DNA from: Rhodoblastus sp963828185
Lineage (GTDB): Bacteria; Pseudomonadota; Alphaproteobacteria; Rhizobiales; Beijerinckiaceae
Direction: 5' to 3'
NCBI GenBank assembly: GCA_963828185.1
Contig: CAWHDV010000002.1
Location: 820,542 to 884,541 of the forward strand
DNA: 64,000 bases
The notes beneath the pieces were generated by a model, which saw only the letters and a list, made by a program, of their open reading frames with translations, was not told the DNA's origin and did no database searches. Shown here one piece after another: positions 52,423-62,321 of this stretch. Position 1 is the first letter of the stretch, and each line of letters opens with the position of its first letter. Both the position numbers and the translations under genes were made by a program.

Positions 52423-55400
52423 TCAGCCCTTCTTGTTCTTGGCTTCGAGTTCCGCCTTGAGCGCCGCGAGCTTGGCGAAGGGCGAATCCGGGTCCGCCAC
52501 TTTTTCGCGGCGCGGCTTTTCCGTGAAGGCGCGCGGCTCGCCGCCGCGCTGGTCGTCGCGCTTTCTGTTGGCGTCGAATTTGATGTCGAATTTTCTCGGC
52601 TCGCGCTTGCCCTCGAAGCGCGGCTTGCCGCCTTCCGCCCGGCCTTCGCCGCCGCGCGGACGCTCGAAACGCCGATGCTCGGTCTGGCCGCCCGTCTCGT
52701 GCGGCGCGGAAGCCTGACCTTGGCTCTGCCCTTCGGCTGCTGGCGCGTTTTGTGACCGACGCGGCCCGTGGCGGCGCGGCTGATGCTCCTGCCCGCGTTC
52801 CTGCCCAGCGCGATCCTGCCCAGCGCGATCTTGCCCACCGCGATCTTGCCCGCCGCGCTCGCGCCCGCGGCCATGCTGATGGCGCTGCGGCCGCCAGACT
52901 TCGATCAGAACCGGCTCAGCCGGCGCTGCTTCTTCCGTCGCAGCTCGCTCCGACGCGGTTTCGCTGGCCGCTTCGGTTGGCGTTGGCGTGACCTCCGCCG
53001 GCGCCGCCGGTTCCTCCGTTGTTTCTTCCACGGCGGGCGCCTCAACGGCTTCCGCCTCGGCCGCAGGCGCTTCTTGCTCCTCGGCAGGCGCTTCCTGCTC
53101 CGCCGCAGGCGCTTCTGGCGCGGCTTCGACTTCCGCTTGGAGCTCTGCGGCCGTTGCGGCGGCGGTCTCCACCGCATCTTCGCCTGGCGCTTCCGTTGCG
53201 CCTTCCGCCGCAGGCGCCTCGGACGCCTCCCCGGCGGGCGCGGCCGTTTCCGCCGTCGCCGGCTTGAGAGGCGCCATCGACGCCTTGGGCAAGAGCGGCA
53301 CGGTGATGGCCGGACCGGCGCGCTGTTCGCCGGCGTAGCCCAGCGACTTCAAGATGCTGGCGAAACTTTCGCCTGAACAGCCGGCGAGCGAGGTCATCGC
53401 CACCGTGACGACAAAACCTTCGCCATCGGCGGCGCCGGCCGGCGGCTCGCCGGGGGTGACGCCGGGACGATAGGCGATGGCCGGGCGAATGAGGTCCGCG
53501 AGGCGCTCCAGAATATCGACGCGCACGGCGCGCTCGCCGCAGACGCGAAAACCGGCGGCGCGGTAGAGGCCGCGATTGACTTCGGCGTCGGCGGCGAACG
53601 AGGTGCGGCCGGACGAGGCGAGATGCGCCACTTCGTCGATGCCCTTCACCGTCTCCAACCCGCCGTGCTTCAGCGCCCACAGTTGCGCGGCCAATGCGCG
53701 CGGGGCCGGCTTGAGCAAGCCGGGCAGATAAAGATGGTAGGCGCCGAAACGCACGCCCAGTTTCCGCAACGCGCCGCGCGCCTCCTGCGGCAGGGTCTTC
53801 ATTTCCTCGGCGACGCGCGAACGCTCGAGCACCCCGAGCAATTCGCCGATCTGGAAGGCGATGCCGCGCGCGACGCCTTCGAGACCTTCGCCGGCCTCGA
53901 GTTCGTCGAGCGCGCCGAGCAGCTTTTTCACATGCTGCGCCAGCCACAAATCGAGCCGCGCCTGCGCCATCTCCAGCTGCGGGCCGGTCAAAAACTCGTC
54001 GGCGATGAGCTTTACACGGGGCTTTAGAAGATGATCGCCCGCGGCGATGCGGCCGACGGGCTCGCCGAGCCAGCGGACCAGCCCGTCATTGGCGAGCACG
54101 AAGGCCTCGTCCACCGCCTCATGCACCCGCTTGGCCCGCGCCTCGATCTCGCTCGCCAGCGCCTTTTGCGCCGCCGCGTTGAGCGTCTTGGCTTCCTCGC
54201 CGGCGGCTTGCGGATCGGGCGTGAAACAAAATCCCGTGAGCGAGCCGACGTGATGACCCTCGACCATGACCTGGCCCGTCGATGTGACTTCGGCTTCCAA
54301 CATTGCGTTCTCTCTCAGTCGGCGCATCAGCACGCTGGCGCGCCGGTCGACAAATCTCTGGGTCAGGCGCGCGTGCAAAGCGTCGGACAGACTGTCCTCT
54401 ACCTGACGAGCGACGCCCTGCCAATGCTCAGGATCGATCAACCAGTCGGATCGGTTGGCGATAAACGCGCAAGTGCGCACCTGGCTGATGCGCGCCGACA
54501 GCGCGTCGATGTCGCCATCGGTCCGGTCGAGGCTGGCGATCTGGCGGGCGATCCAATCGTCGGGAATGCGCCCGGCGCGTACGATATAGCCATAGACGGT
54601 CAGCACAAGATCGGCGTGAGCGGCCGGGGAAGTCTTGCGATAATCGGGAATTTGGCAAACGTCCCACAGCCTTTCAATGTCGGCGCGGGTTTTTGTATTG
54701 CGCCGAACATTCTCGTCACGCATCGCCAATTCGAGCGCCCGCTGGTCCTCGGCGACCGGCGCGCGGGTCAGTCCCGGCGCGTCGGGAAGAACATCCAGCG
54801 ACGCCGAGAGATTTTCCAGGCTTGAAAATTCCAGCGCGGCGTTGCGCCATTGCAACATGGCGACGGGATCGAAGGCGTGCGCCTCGATCATCTGGGCCAG
54901 TTCCTCGTCGAACGGCGGACACCGGCCGGTGGAGCCGAACGAGCCATCCCGCGTATGGCGCCCGGCGCGGCCGGCGATCTGGCCGAATTCCGCCGGATTG
55001 AGGCGGCGATATTGAAAACCGTCGAATTTTCGGTCGGAGGCGAAGGCGACATGATCGACGTCGAGGTTGAGCCCCATGCCGATGGCGTCGGTGGCGACGA
55101 TATAATCGACGTCGCCATTCTGGTAGAGATCGATCTGGGCGTTGCGGGTGCGCGGGCTGAGCGCGCCCAAAACCACGGCGGCGCCGCCGCGCTGCCGCCT
55201 GATCCATTCGGCGATGGCGTAAACATCCTCGGCGCGAAAGGCGACAATGGCGCTGCGGCGCGGCAGCCGCGCGATCTTCCGATCGCCGGCGAAAGTCAGC
55301 TGCGACAGGCGCGGCCGCGAATGCACGCGCAGGCCTGGAAGCAGCTTTTGCAGCACGTCCTGCATCGTCGCCGCGCCGATCAGCAGGGTTTCCTCGGTCC

Positions 55401-55821
55401 CGCGCCGGTTGAGGATGCGGTCGGTGAAGACGTGGCCGCGGTCAAAACTCGCCGCGAGCTGGATTTCGTCGATGGCGACGAAAGGCAGGTTGATGTCGCG
55501 CGGCATGGCTTCGACGGTGGAAACCCAATAGCGCGCGCGAGCCGGTTTGATCTTCTCCTCGCCGGTGATCAGCGCCACGGCTTCGGCGCCGACCTTGGCC
55601 ACGACGCGATTATAGACTTCGCGCGCCAGCAGCCGCAGCGGCAGGCCGATCATTCCCGCCCGGTGGCTCAGCATCCGCTCGATGGCCAAATGGGTCTTGC
55701 CGGTGTTGGTCGGTCCGAGGATGGCGGCGACGTTGCTCCTCGTCTCCGCGTTCCGCCTTTCCGCGGGACGCTCGGGCGCCCACGGGTTGATCATCGAAGC
55801 CATTATGGCCTGCTCTCCCAA
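52423..55821 (-). CDS. SUV3-like ATP-dependent helicase
   Basis: 1132 residues. Superfamily 2 motifs: 'AAILGPTNTGKTHLAIERML' (Walker A near 33-43), the SUV3-type motif II 'DEIQLAASF', 'LIGAATM', 'DYIVATDAIGMGLNLDVDHVAF' and 'QIAGRAGRH'. Residues about 870-1010 are Ala/Glu/Pro-rich low complexity, then a Gly/Arg/Gln-rich tail (GRGRERGGQDRGGQDRAG...). The order matches the helicase family related to mitochondrial SUV3, which unwinds RNA for degradation. The disordered, RNA-binding-like tail is unusually long. An early in-frame ATG at 55803 is an alternative start. Confidence 0.88.
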   Translation of the reverse strand: MGEQAIMASMINPWAPERPAERRNAETRSNVAAILGPTNTGKTHLAIERMLSHRAGMIGLPLRLLAREVYNRVVAKVGAEAVALITGEEKIKPARARYWVSTVEAMPRDINLPFVAIDEIQLAASFDRGHVFTDRILNRRGTEETLLIGAATMQDVLQKLLPGLRVHSRPRLSQLTFAGDRKIARLPRRSAIVAFRAEDVYAIAEWIRRQRGGAAVVLGALSPRTRNAQIDLYQNGDVDYIVATDAIGMGLNLDVDHVAFASDRKFDGFQYRRLNPAEFGQIAGRAGRHTRDGSFGSTGRCPPFDEELAQMIEAHAFDPVAMLQWRNAALEFSSLENLSASLDVLPDAPGLTRAPVAEDQRALELAMRDENVRRNTKTRADIERLWDVCQIPDYRKTSPAAHADLVLTVYGYIVRAGRIPDDWIARQIASLDRTDGDIDALSARISQVRTCAFIANRSDWLIDPEHWQGVARQVEDSLSDALHARLTQRFVDRRASVLMRRLRENAMLEAEVTSTGQVMVEGHHVGSLTGFCFTPDPQAAGEEAKTLNAAAQKALASEIEARAKRVHEAVDEAFVLANDGLVRWLGEPVGRIAAGDHLLKPRVKLIADEFLTGPQLEMAQARLDLWLAQHVKKLLGALDELEAGEGLEGVARGIAFQIGELLGVLERSRVAEEMKTLPQEARGALRKLGVRFGAYHLYLPGLLKPAPRALAAQLWALKHGGLETVKGIDEVAHLASSGRTSFAADAEVNRGLYRAAGFRVCGERAVRVDILERLADLIRPAIAYRPGVTPGEPPAGAADGEGFVVTVAMTSLAGCSGESFASILKSLGYAGEQRAGPAITVPLLPKASMAPLKPATAETAAPAGEASEAPAAEGATEAPGEDAVETAAATAAELQAEVEAAPEAPAAEQEAPAEEQEAPAAEAEAVEAPAVEETTEEPAAPAEVTPTPTEAASETASERAATEEAAPAEPVLIEVWRPQRHQHGRGRERGGQDRGGQDRAGQDRAGQERGQEHQPRRHGPRRSQNAPAAEGQSQGQASAPHETGGQTEHRRFERPRGGEGRAEGGKPRFEGKREPRKFDIKFDANRKRDDQRGGEPRAFTEKPRREKVADPDSPFAKLAALKAELEAKNKKG

Positions 55822-56160
55822 CGGAAAATGAACCCGCCGTTTCGTTTCAGCACAATCAAACCACCTGGGCCTTTTCGCAAGGCTTTGGCTTTTCCCTGAA
55901 AATCCCGTGACTTGCGGTCTTCCTGCTGCGCCCGGAGCGGCGCTCGGCCCTTACCCGCGTTAAGATTCCGAACTTTGCGCGAACAAATCGCGCCCAAATC
56001 GCTGACTGTTGCTGAATCCGTTTTTGTTCGCCCCATATGTCGTTCATGAAACGCGCGAAGGCGCCAAAGGTTAAATCGAGCGATTTAAAATTGTTCCGCT
56101 GAAGTACGCGGCCACGGACTCCGAAGGGCGCGATTGTCAACAGGCCCTGGATGTTCGGAC
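55822..56160. other. Gap without a supported gene
   Basis: The sequence between the helicase and the DUF3108 protein has no open frame with good composition. A 77-codon minus frame (55803-56036) overlaps the helicase start and is unlikely. No hairpin terminator is evident. Confidence 0.5.
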
Positions 56161-56973
56161 TTACGGCTTGAACCGCAGTTCCGACGCCTGGATTACCGCA
56201 GTCCCGGCCATGGTCATCAGCGAGACGCGATAGGGAACGACCAGCCGCTGGTGCGGAACGGGCGCCAGCCACACGTCCATCTCCCTGTTTTCCGCCATGA
56301 ACTTCGTCGCCTTGTTGTTCTTGTGGCCGGCGATCGGGATATAGCGCGCCGAGCAGATCGTCACGGGGCCGACGTAGCCGGGCGTCCTGATCTGCTTGAC
56401 GCCGACATAGGCGAGGGTGACGTCGAAGCGCGTATAGCCGTCGAACACGGGGACCCGGCGATTGCAGGCGCCCGGCCCGACGGGTTCGCCGCCATCGTGC
56501 ACCGGCATGATGAAAGCCGAGAGCGGGTCGAGGATATCGCGCTTGCTCGCCGCGGTCAGCGGCACGCGTTCGGGATTCTTGTAATCGTCCCATTCCGGAT
56601 AATATTGAATTTCCCGCACTGTGCCGGCGTTCATCGCCATGCGCAGCGTCCGGGTCTCGCGGGTGTTGGAGGCCGTCGTGGCGTAGGCGAAGGGCTCGAT
56701 GGCCCCGCCTTGATAAGCTCCCGACGAGGCCAGCGCCATTTTCAGGTTGGACACCAGGGCGGCGATGCCGGTCAGCCGCACATTGAGATCGACGCGATAG
56801 GTCTTGGACTCGATGGCGCTATTGGCGACCGCGACGCCGATCGGCAGGCCGATCAGCGAGACGCGGTAGCTGGCGTGCACGGTCTCGGCCCGGGCCCCGA
56901 TGGGGCCGGCGAAACCCGCCGCCGCGAGCGCCGCCGCGAAGCAGGAAGATTTGCAAAACGACAAGGACTTCAT
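56161..56973 (-). CDS. DUF3108 periplasmic protein
   Basis: 270 residues from ATG 56973. A signal peptide ('SCFAAALAAAGFAGPIGARA', cleaved near residue 27) leads to a DUF3108 domain: 'VHASYRVSLIGLPIGVAVANSAIESKTYRVDLNVRLTGIAALVSNLKMALASSGAYQGG' and 'CSARYIPIAGHKNN'. The fold is a beta-barrel-like layout of unknown function, widespread in alphaproteobacteria next to the SUV3-like helicase. Confidence 0.88.
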   Translation of the reverse strand: MKSLSFCKSSCFAAALAAAGFAGPIGARAETVHASYRVSLIGLPIGVAVANSAIESKTYRVDLNVRLTGIAALVSNLKMALASSGAYQGGAIEPFAYATTASNTRETRTLRMAMNAGTVREIQYYPEWDDYKNPERVPLTAASKRDILDPLSAFIMPVHDGGEPVGPGACNRRVPVFDGYTRFDVTLAYVGVKQIRTPGYVGPVTICSARYIPIAGHKNNKATKFMAENREMDVWLAPVPHQRLVVPYRVSLMTMAGTAVIQASELRFKP

Positions 56974-57185
56974 TCCAGCGCGGCCTTTTCGACTGCCGCG
57001 CCGGGCGCGAACTCGCAATGTGACGGGAAGCACTCATGCTTACCAATTCCTACCCATAGATGGTTAATATAATGGCGCCCGAATGGCGCGCTAAAAAGTC
57101 TTTGGCTTTTTCCCCTTGCCGCGTTCGCGAGGCGCCGCTATAAGGCGGGCCTCCAGGGCGTGGCGATTCAAATTCGCCCAAATGT

Positions 57186-57262
57186 CGGAGTGTAGCGCAG
57201 CCTGGTAGCGCACCTCGTTCGGGACGAGGGGGTCGTAGGTTCGAATCCTATCACTCCGACCA
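57186..57262 (+). tRNA. tRNA-Pro (CGG)
   Basis: Acceptor stem CGGAGTG (57186-57192) pairs with CACTCCG (57252-57258), then A and an encoded CCA. The anticodon stem CCTCG/CGAGG encloses the loop TTCGGGA with anticodon CGG. T-loop GTTCGAATC. 77 bases. Confidence 0.96.
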
Positions 57263-57366
57263 TTTTTCTTCTTGCAAGATCCGGATTGGCGGATTTTTCG
57301 CAGGCGCGGAAAATCAGCCCGCCGCCGCCGTGGAGGCGGTCTGCCGGGCCGGTTTAGCCCAAAACC

Positions 57367-58509
57367 TCACGGATTGACGAAGAAAGCCGGGATCGGCGCC
57401 CCGTCCTTGATTCGCGCGATCATCGTGTCGGCCGCCGCGAGCGCCTCCGCGATCGTCACGTCCATGTCGAGATAGCGGTAGGAGCCGAGCCGCCCGACGA
57501 AGCTGACGCCTTTGGTCGCGCGCGCCCGCTCGACATATTTGTTCAGCATGGCCTCCTCATCCGTCTGGCGGATCGGATAATAGGGAATGTCGGCCGGACC
57601 GCAGAAGCGGCTGAATTCGCGATAGCAGATCGTGCCGTCGAACTTGTGCTTTTCCCAGGGCGCGAAATGCTTGTGCTCGGTGATGCGGGTGAAGGGAACG
57701 TCCTCGTCGCAATAATTGAGCACCGCCGTGCCCTGGAAATCGCCCTTGCCGCGAAGCACCTCGAAATCGAGGGTGCGATAGCCGAGCCGGCCATAGTCAT
57801 GGTTGAAATAGCGGTCGATCGGGCCGCTGTAGATCACATGGGCGAAGGTTTCCGACAGATCCTCGAACCGCGCTCCGAGACGCAGTTCGAGATTGGGCGC
57901 ATCGAGAATGGCGGCGACCACTTCCGTATAGCCATTCCTCGGCATGGCCTGGTGCGGATGGGCGAAATAGCTGTCGTCGTAATTGAAGCGCAGCGGCAGG
58001 CGCTTGAGGATCGACGCCGGCAACTGCTTCGGGTCGAGGCCCCATTGCTTGCGGGTATAGCCGCGGAAAAACGCCTGATAGAGCTCCGGGCCGATCATGC
58101 TCAGCGCCTGCTCCTCGAAATTTTTCGGATCGTCGATCTTTTGCGACTTTTCGGCGATGAAGGCGCGGGCCGCGTCGGGCCCCAAAACCGTGCCGAAGAA
58201 CTGGTTGATGGTCAGCAGATTGACCGGCAGCGAATAGACCTTTCCGCCGGCAACCGCCTGGACGCGATGCAGGTAAGGCGCCCATTCGCCGAATTTTCGC
58301 ACATAGGTCCATACGCGCTCGTCGGCGGTGTGGAAAATATGCGGCCCGTAGAGATGGGTCATGACGCCGGTCTCGGCGTCGCGCTCGGAATGGCAATTGC
58401 CGGCGACGCTCTTGCGCTCGTCGATGACGAGAACCTTGTGGCCGGCCTCAGCCAGCGCCCGCCCGATAACCGCGCCGGAAAAACCGGCCCCGACGATGCA
58501 ATATCTCAT
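57367..58509 (-). CDS. glf: UDP-galactopyranose mutase
   Basis: 380 residues. It converts UDP-galactopyranose to UDP-galactofuranose for surface glycans. FAD site 'CIVGAGFSGAVIGRALAEAG' with the Glu in 'VLVIDERKSVAGNC', 'HLYGPHIFHT', 'GYTRKQWGLDPKQLPA', 'RLPLRFNYDDSYF' and 'PYYPIRQTDEEAMLNKY' are typical. Full length. It lies at the head of a run of glycan-related genes. Confidence 0.95.
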   Translation of the reverse strand: MRYCIVGAGFSGAVIGRALAEAGHKVLVIDERKSVAGNCHSERDAETGVMTHLYGPHIFHTADERVWTYVRKFGEWAPYLHRVQAVAGGKVYSLPVNLLTINQFFGTVLGPDAARAFIAEKSQKIDDPKNFEEQALSMIGPELYQAFFRGYTRKQWGLDPKQLPASILKRLPLRFNYDDSYFAHPHQAMPRNGYTEVVAAILDAPNLELRLGARFEDLSETFAHVIYSGPIDRYFNHDYGRLGYRTLDFEVLRGKGDFQGTAVLNYCDEDVPFTRITEHKHFAPWEKHKFDGTICYREFSRFCGPADIPYYPIRQTDEEAMLNKYVERARATKGVSFVGRLGSYRYLDMDVTIAEALAAADTMIARIKDGAPIPAFFVNP

Positions 58510-58597
58510 GAGGTTTCATCCAGCTGACCGATTGCAGCCGATTATACGAACGTCGCCGCCGCGACAAGCGGCGTTTCCCGATGCGGCGATGGATACG

Positions 58598-59878
58598 TCA
58601 GACCGAACGCCGACTGAAAAACCGCTTGATCCTCCGCACAAAGCGTCGGCTGTCCTTCGCCCTGAGGCGCGCGACCTCGCGAGCGAGAGCATCCCGCTGA
58701 GAAACAAGGTCGTCGCGCTGCGCGGAGAGGGCGTCGCGCTGGGTAACAAGCTCGTCGCGCTGCGTGAAAAGGGCGTCGCGCTGGGTGACAAGCTCGTCGC
58801 GCTGGGTGACAAGCTCGTCGCGCTGCGTCGAAAGAGCGTCGCGCTGGGTGACAAGCTCGTCGCGCTGCGTCGAAAGAGCGTCGCGCTGGGTGACAAGCTC
58901 GTCGCGTTGCGTCGAGAGAGCGTCGCGGTCGCCGCGCGAGGATTTCAGCTCCCTTTCGAAATCAGCAAAAACTCCGCCAAAGACGCTCGCCGCCTTGTCG
59001 AATTCGCCCTTGACCCTGTCCAGCGCAGTCAGCGCATTGGGACAGCCGGGATCGGACGACAGTGCAATCAATGCGCTGAAAGCATCGCGGACCCATTCGT
59101 TCACCTCCGGATGCAGCGCCAAATCGTCGGCGGAAACGACATGATGGCGCAGGTCGGCGGTGAGAAATTTTTCAATCTCCAGGTTCGACCAATCGGTCTG
59201 TCGCGGCCAAATGACGCCGGTCTGGTTTGCGACCCTGGCCATGCCCAGACGCCAATCGGCGAGGAAATCGGACCAGTCGAGAATAGCCCTCGGCATCTGG
59301 CGCGTGGCCACTTCGGACTCGAGCACATGCCGCAGCCATAACAGGAGCCCCTTGGCGACGGGGAAGCCATCCCTGCGCTGCAGCGACCGGGCGACCTCAA
59401 GAGGGGAGCGAATGGGCAGGATCGGCAAGATCGCATAGCCAGAACGAGCGAAAACCCCGGTCCAGAACGGCATCATGCGACAAATGCGCGGGTCTTTGAC
59501 GACGATGAGCCGGGCGGAGCCGAATTCCTGCTCCAGCGTCGCCACAGCCTCGTCCTGCAATTCACGCGCGTTCCCGTCGGCGAGCCAGACATCGTTGAAC
59601 GCGCGCCAGTCGTCCCAGGCGCTGCCAGCCGCGGCGAGAATCCTGTCGTCGAGATTCATGACTTTGGCGGATTCGAAAAAGCCAAGCGGATTATCCGGCG
59701 CGGGCGGCAGCGCCGTGGCGGGGCCTTTGGCGCCCAGCGCAACGAGCGCCCCCGCCAGGGACGAGGTTCCGCTGCGATGCATTCCCAGCACGACGAGCGC
59801 CTGCTTTTGTGCGGAGGCGTCGACTGAAGAGGAACTCGCCACCGATTTATCCTTGTATGCGGCCAACGCTTCCCACAC
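58598..59878 (-). CDS. Sulfotransferase-like protein with C-terminal heptad repeats
   Basis: 426 residues. 'ALVVLGMHRSGTSSLAGALVALGA' (about 27-50) is the PAPS-binding P-loop, and 'LIVVKDPRICRMMPFW' and 'ILPILPIRSPLEVARSL' fit sulfotransferase family 3-like proteins. Residues about 322-405 are a near-perfect heptad array (TQRDELV/TQRDALS, about twelve copies of seven residues) that would form a long coiled coil, followed by an Arg-rich end. DNA repeats follow the 21-base unit. It could be a sulfotransferase tethered to a partner. In a glycan gene neighbourhood. Confidence 0.8.
   Translation of the reverse strand: MWEALAAYKDKSVASSSSVDASAQKQALVVLGMHRSGTSSLAGALVALGAKGPATALPPAPDNPLGFFESAKVMNLDDRILAAAGSAWDDWRAFNDVWLADGNARELQDEAVATLEQEFGSARLIVVKDPRICRMMPFWTGVFARSGYAILPILPIRSPLEVARSLQRRDGFPVAKGLLLWLRHVLESEVATRQMPRAILDWSDFLADWRLGMARVANQTGVIWPRQTDWSNLEIEKFLTADLRHHVVSADDLALHPEVNEWVRDAFSALIALSSDPGCPNALTALDRVKGEFDKAASVFGGVFADFERELKSSRGDRDALSTQRDELVTQRDALSTQRDELVTQRDALSTQRDELVTQRDELVTQRDALFTQRDELVTQRDALSAQRDDLVSQRDALAREVARLRAKDSRRFVRRIKRFFSRRSV
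58680..58931. repeat. 21-bp tandem repeats encoding a heptad coiled coil
   Basis: About twelve 21-base units (two alternating versions) encode the TQRDELV/TQRDALS array of the sulfotransferase-like gene. The units are nearly identical in bases, so length variation by slippage or recombination is expected. Confidence 0.9.
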
Positions 59879-60333
59879 GACGGCGGCTCCCTGCGGTTCA
59901 GGTTTGTCATCTTGCCCGATTTATCGGGCGAATCGACCGTTCCAACCGGTGGTGGCGACGCGGAGCTATTGTGTCGCGCATCATATGATCACTGCGCTGG
60001 GCGTCCCGTCCGTCGAAAAACTAGCCGATAAGCCTTCCGCATGTCAAAACAGGACTGTATGATCGGCAAGCCCGCAAATTCCTGCAAAGCGCGATTTGGT
60101 CGTCCGCCGAGCCGGCCGGATTGAAAATCACTTGAAAGACGCGTCAATTTCCGCGCGTCCAGCCGTAGCGATCTAACTTGCTGTTTTAGCAAGGATTTTT
60201 TCGAGCGTGCGGCGACATGATCGCTGCATGCGAATTGAATGGGTTTAATTTTCGCTTGATTGTTGCATGGTCGACAGGGTATCTGACTTGCTTTCGATCG
60301 TCCTGTCTTCGCTCTGGTATAGGCGTTATAATC
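59879..60333. other. Intergenic stretch without a supported gene
   Basis: It lies between divergently transcribed sulfotransferase-like and RgpF-like genes. AT-richer near 60180-60330. No open frame with good composition. It probably holds promoters for both sides, but no clear -35/-10 pair is convincing. Confidence 0.5.
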
Positions 60334-62232
60334 GTGCGCAGAGTTTGTATTTTCTCGTTTTATGACGCCCAAGGCATCGTCGATGATTATGTCATCATTT
60401 TCTTGCGAAAACTTGGAGAGTTCGCCGAAACGATCGTCTTCTACTCGAACGGACCGCTCTCGCGCGATTCGGAGATTAAACTGCAGGGCGTCGTCGATGA
60501 CGTGGTCCTACGCCCCAACGTCGGCTTTGACGTATTGGCCTACAAGGAAGGGTTGAAGCGCATCGAGTTCAATCGAGCGGGCGTCTATGACGAAGTGCTG
60601 CTGGTCAACCACACCTGCTACGGCCCGATTTTCCCTTTTTCGGAACTCTTCGGCGAGATGGAGAGCCGCGACTGCGACTTCTGGGGCGTGTCGGCGCATG
60701 CCGAGATGACGCCGAACCCGCTAACTGGCAAGGGCACGCTACCTTATCATCTGAACTCCAACTTCATCGCCGTTCGCGCGGGCATGCTGGGGTCCAAAAG
60801 CTTCCGCCAGTACTGGGACGAGATTGACGTGAGCCCCTCCTATGAGGAGGCGATCATGAGCCATGAGGCCTGTTTTACCCAGCACTTCACCGATCTTGGC
60901 TACAAGGCGTCCTGCTACCTCGACAAGCGGTCCTACGGCACGCATTACCCGGCGATGCTCGATCTCGACGAGACGCTCATCGACCGCAATCCGCTCATCA
61001 AGCGGCGCGTATTTTTTCACGATCCGCGCTTGTTCGAGCACTACGCCGCAGACCTGCCGCGCGCTCTCGCCATCCTCGCCAGGACTTCCGACTATGATCC
61101 GGAGTTGATCTGGCGAAATATCGTCCGGCAGGCCGAATTGCGCACACTGAACACTAATGCGGCGCTGACCAGCGTGCTGCCGGACGTGCGGCTGAAGCAG
61201 AGCGCTCCCCTGCCCGACTACGGCGCCATCGCCGTTTGCGCGCATGTCTATTACACCGACATGCTGGAGGAGATCCTCAGCCTCGCCGATACAATCCCCG
61301 TGCCTTACGACTTCATCGCCACCACGGAGACAGAGGAAAAGAAGGCGATCATCGAACAAGGCGTCGCCGGCCGGAAAAATATCCGAAACGTCATTGTGCG
61401 CGTGGTCGAGCAGAATCGCGGCCGCGACATGTCGTCGCTGTTCATCACATGCCGCGACCTCTTCCTTGACGATCGCTACAGCCTCGTCTGCCGGCTGCAC
61501 ACCAAAAAAATGCTCCACCTCGCATCAGGCCGGGCAAACCTGTTCAAGCGGCACATGTTCGAGAACCTGCTGAACAGCGAGGGCTACACGACCAACGTCC
61601 TCGACATGTTCCACGACAAGCCCTGGGTTGGCGTCGCCGTGCCGCCGCTCGTGCACATTTCCTACGGGACGATGGGCCACGCATGGTCCGCAAACTGGCA
61701 AAAGGCCGAGGAGATCAAGCATCTCCTCGATCTCAAAGTCCCCTTCGATCCCGACACGCCCGTCGGCGCATTCGGGGGAATGTTCTGGTTCAGGCCCCGT
61801 GCGCTGCGCAAGCTCTTCGCTCACCCGTGGAAATGGACCGACTACGATCCGGAGCCGCAGCCCCCCCTCGATGGAACGATCACGCATGCTCAAGAGCGGC
61901 TGATCGGCTACGTGGCGCAGGACGCCGGCTTCACGACGGAGCAGATCATCAGCTCGCATCTTGCCGGCAGGAATTATGCAATGCTAGAGTACAAGCTGCA
62001 GAAGCTGGCGGCGGCGTTGCCGAGCCCTGATTTCGGCCAGCAGTGCGATCTGCTGGAGGCGTCGCGAAGAGTTGGTCGCTCACCGTTGCCGCTACCTCAT
62101 GCCGAAATCTCGGTAAAGCGCGCATGGCGCGATCTGCGCCGGGCGATCAGGCACAGCTTGCGCGGCTTCGAGCGGGCGTATCTTCGCCCTTTCTTTCGCG
62201 CCCTGACTTTGCACGCTCAGCGCTCGAGCTGA
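60334..62232 (+). CDS. RgpF-like rhamnan synthesis protein, copy 1
   Basis: 632 residues from GTG 60334, the codon that matches the ATG of the second copy (62322); the open frame upstream has no support. The family pattern is seen in 'RRVCIFSFYDAQGIVDDYVIIFLRKLGEFAETIVFYSNGPL', 'VLLVNHTCYGPIFPFSELFGEME' and 'FWGVSAHAEMTPNP'. RgpF-like proteins build rhamnose-rich polysaccharides. Where the second copy has the usual 'KKSPQ', this copy reads Lys-Lys-Met-Leu-His-Leu, a patch of altered sequence at about 61504-61536. The tail beyond about 62040 is basic. Near-identical over its first 1.1 kb to the next gene. Confidence 0.85.
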   Translation: MRRVCIFSFYDAQGIVDDYVIIFLRKLGEFAETIVFYSNGPLSRDSEIKLQGVVDDVVLRPNVGFDVLAYKEGLKRIEFNRAGVYDEVLLVNHTCYGPIFPFSELFGEMESRDCDFWGVSAHAEMTPNPLTGKGTLPYHLNSNFIAVRAGMLGSKSFRQYWDEIDVSPSYEEAIMSHEACFTQHFTDLGYKASCYLDKRSYGTHYPAMLDLDETLIDRNPLIKRRVFFHDPRLFEHYAADLPRALAILARTSDYDPELIWRNIVRQAELRTLNTNAALTSVLPDVRLKQSAPLPDYGAIAVCAHVYYTDMLEEILSLADTIPVPYDFIATTETEEKKAIIEQGVAGRKNIRNVIVRVVEQNRGRDMSSLFITCRDLFLDDRYSLVCRLHTKKMLHLASGRANLFKRHMFENLLNSEGYTTNVLDMFHDKPWVGVAVPPLVHISYGTMGHAWSANWQKAEEIKHLLDLKVPFDPDTPVGAFGGMFWFRPRALRKLFAHPWKWTDYDPEPQPPLDGTITHAQERLIGYVAQDAGFTTEQIISSHLAGRNYAMLEYKLQKLAAALPSPDFGQQCDLLEASRRVGRSPLPLPHAEISVKRAWRDLRRAIRHSLRGFERAYLRPFFRALTLHAQRSS

Positions 62233-62321
62233 TGAGACGCCGCATTTTACCGCGAGGTTAGCGGAATGCAGCCGAACAGCTTCGCCGTCGAAGCGCGGCT
62301 TTCATTGAAGGTTATGCAAAG

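Noticed and set aside
55822..56160. A missing small ribosomal protein gene between the helicase and DUF3108
   Set aside because: I looked for rpmB-like codons on both strands and found no matching open frame.
58680..58931. Repeat region read as a CRISPR array
   Set aside because: The 21-base units lie within a reading frame as a heptad repeat with no spacers.
59475..60062. 195-codon plus frame over the sulfotransferase start
   Set aside because: It is antisense to a gene with clear P-loop and repeats.
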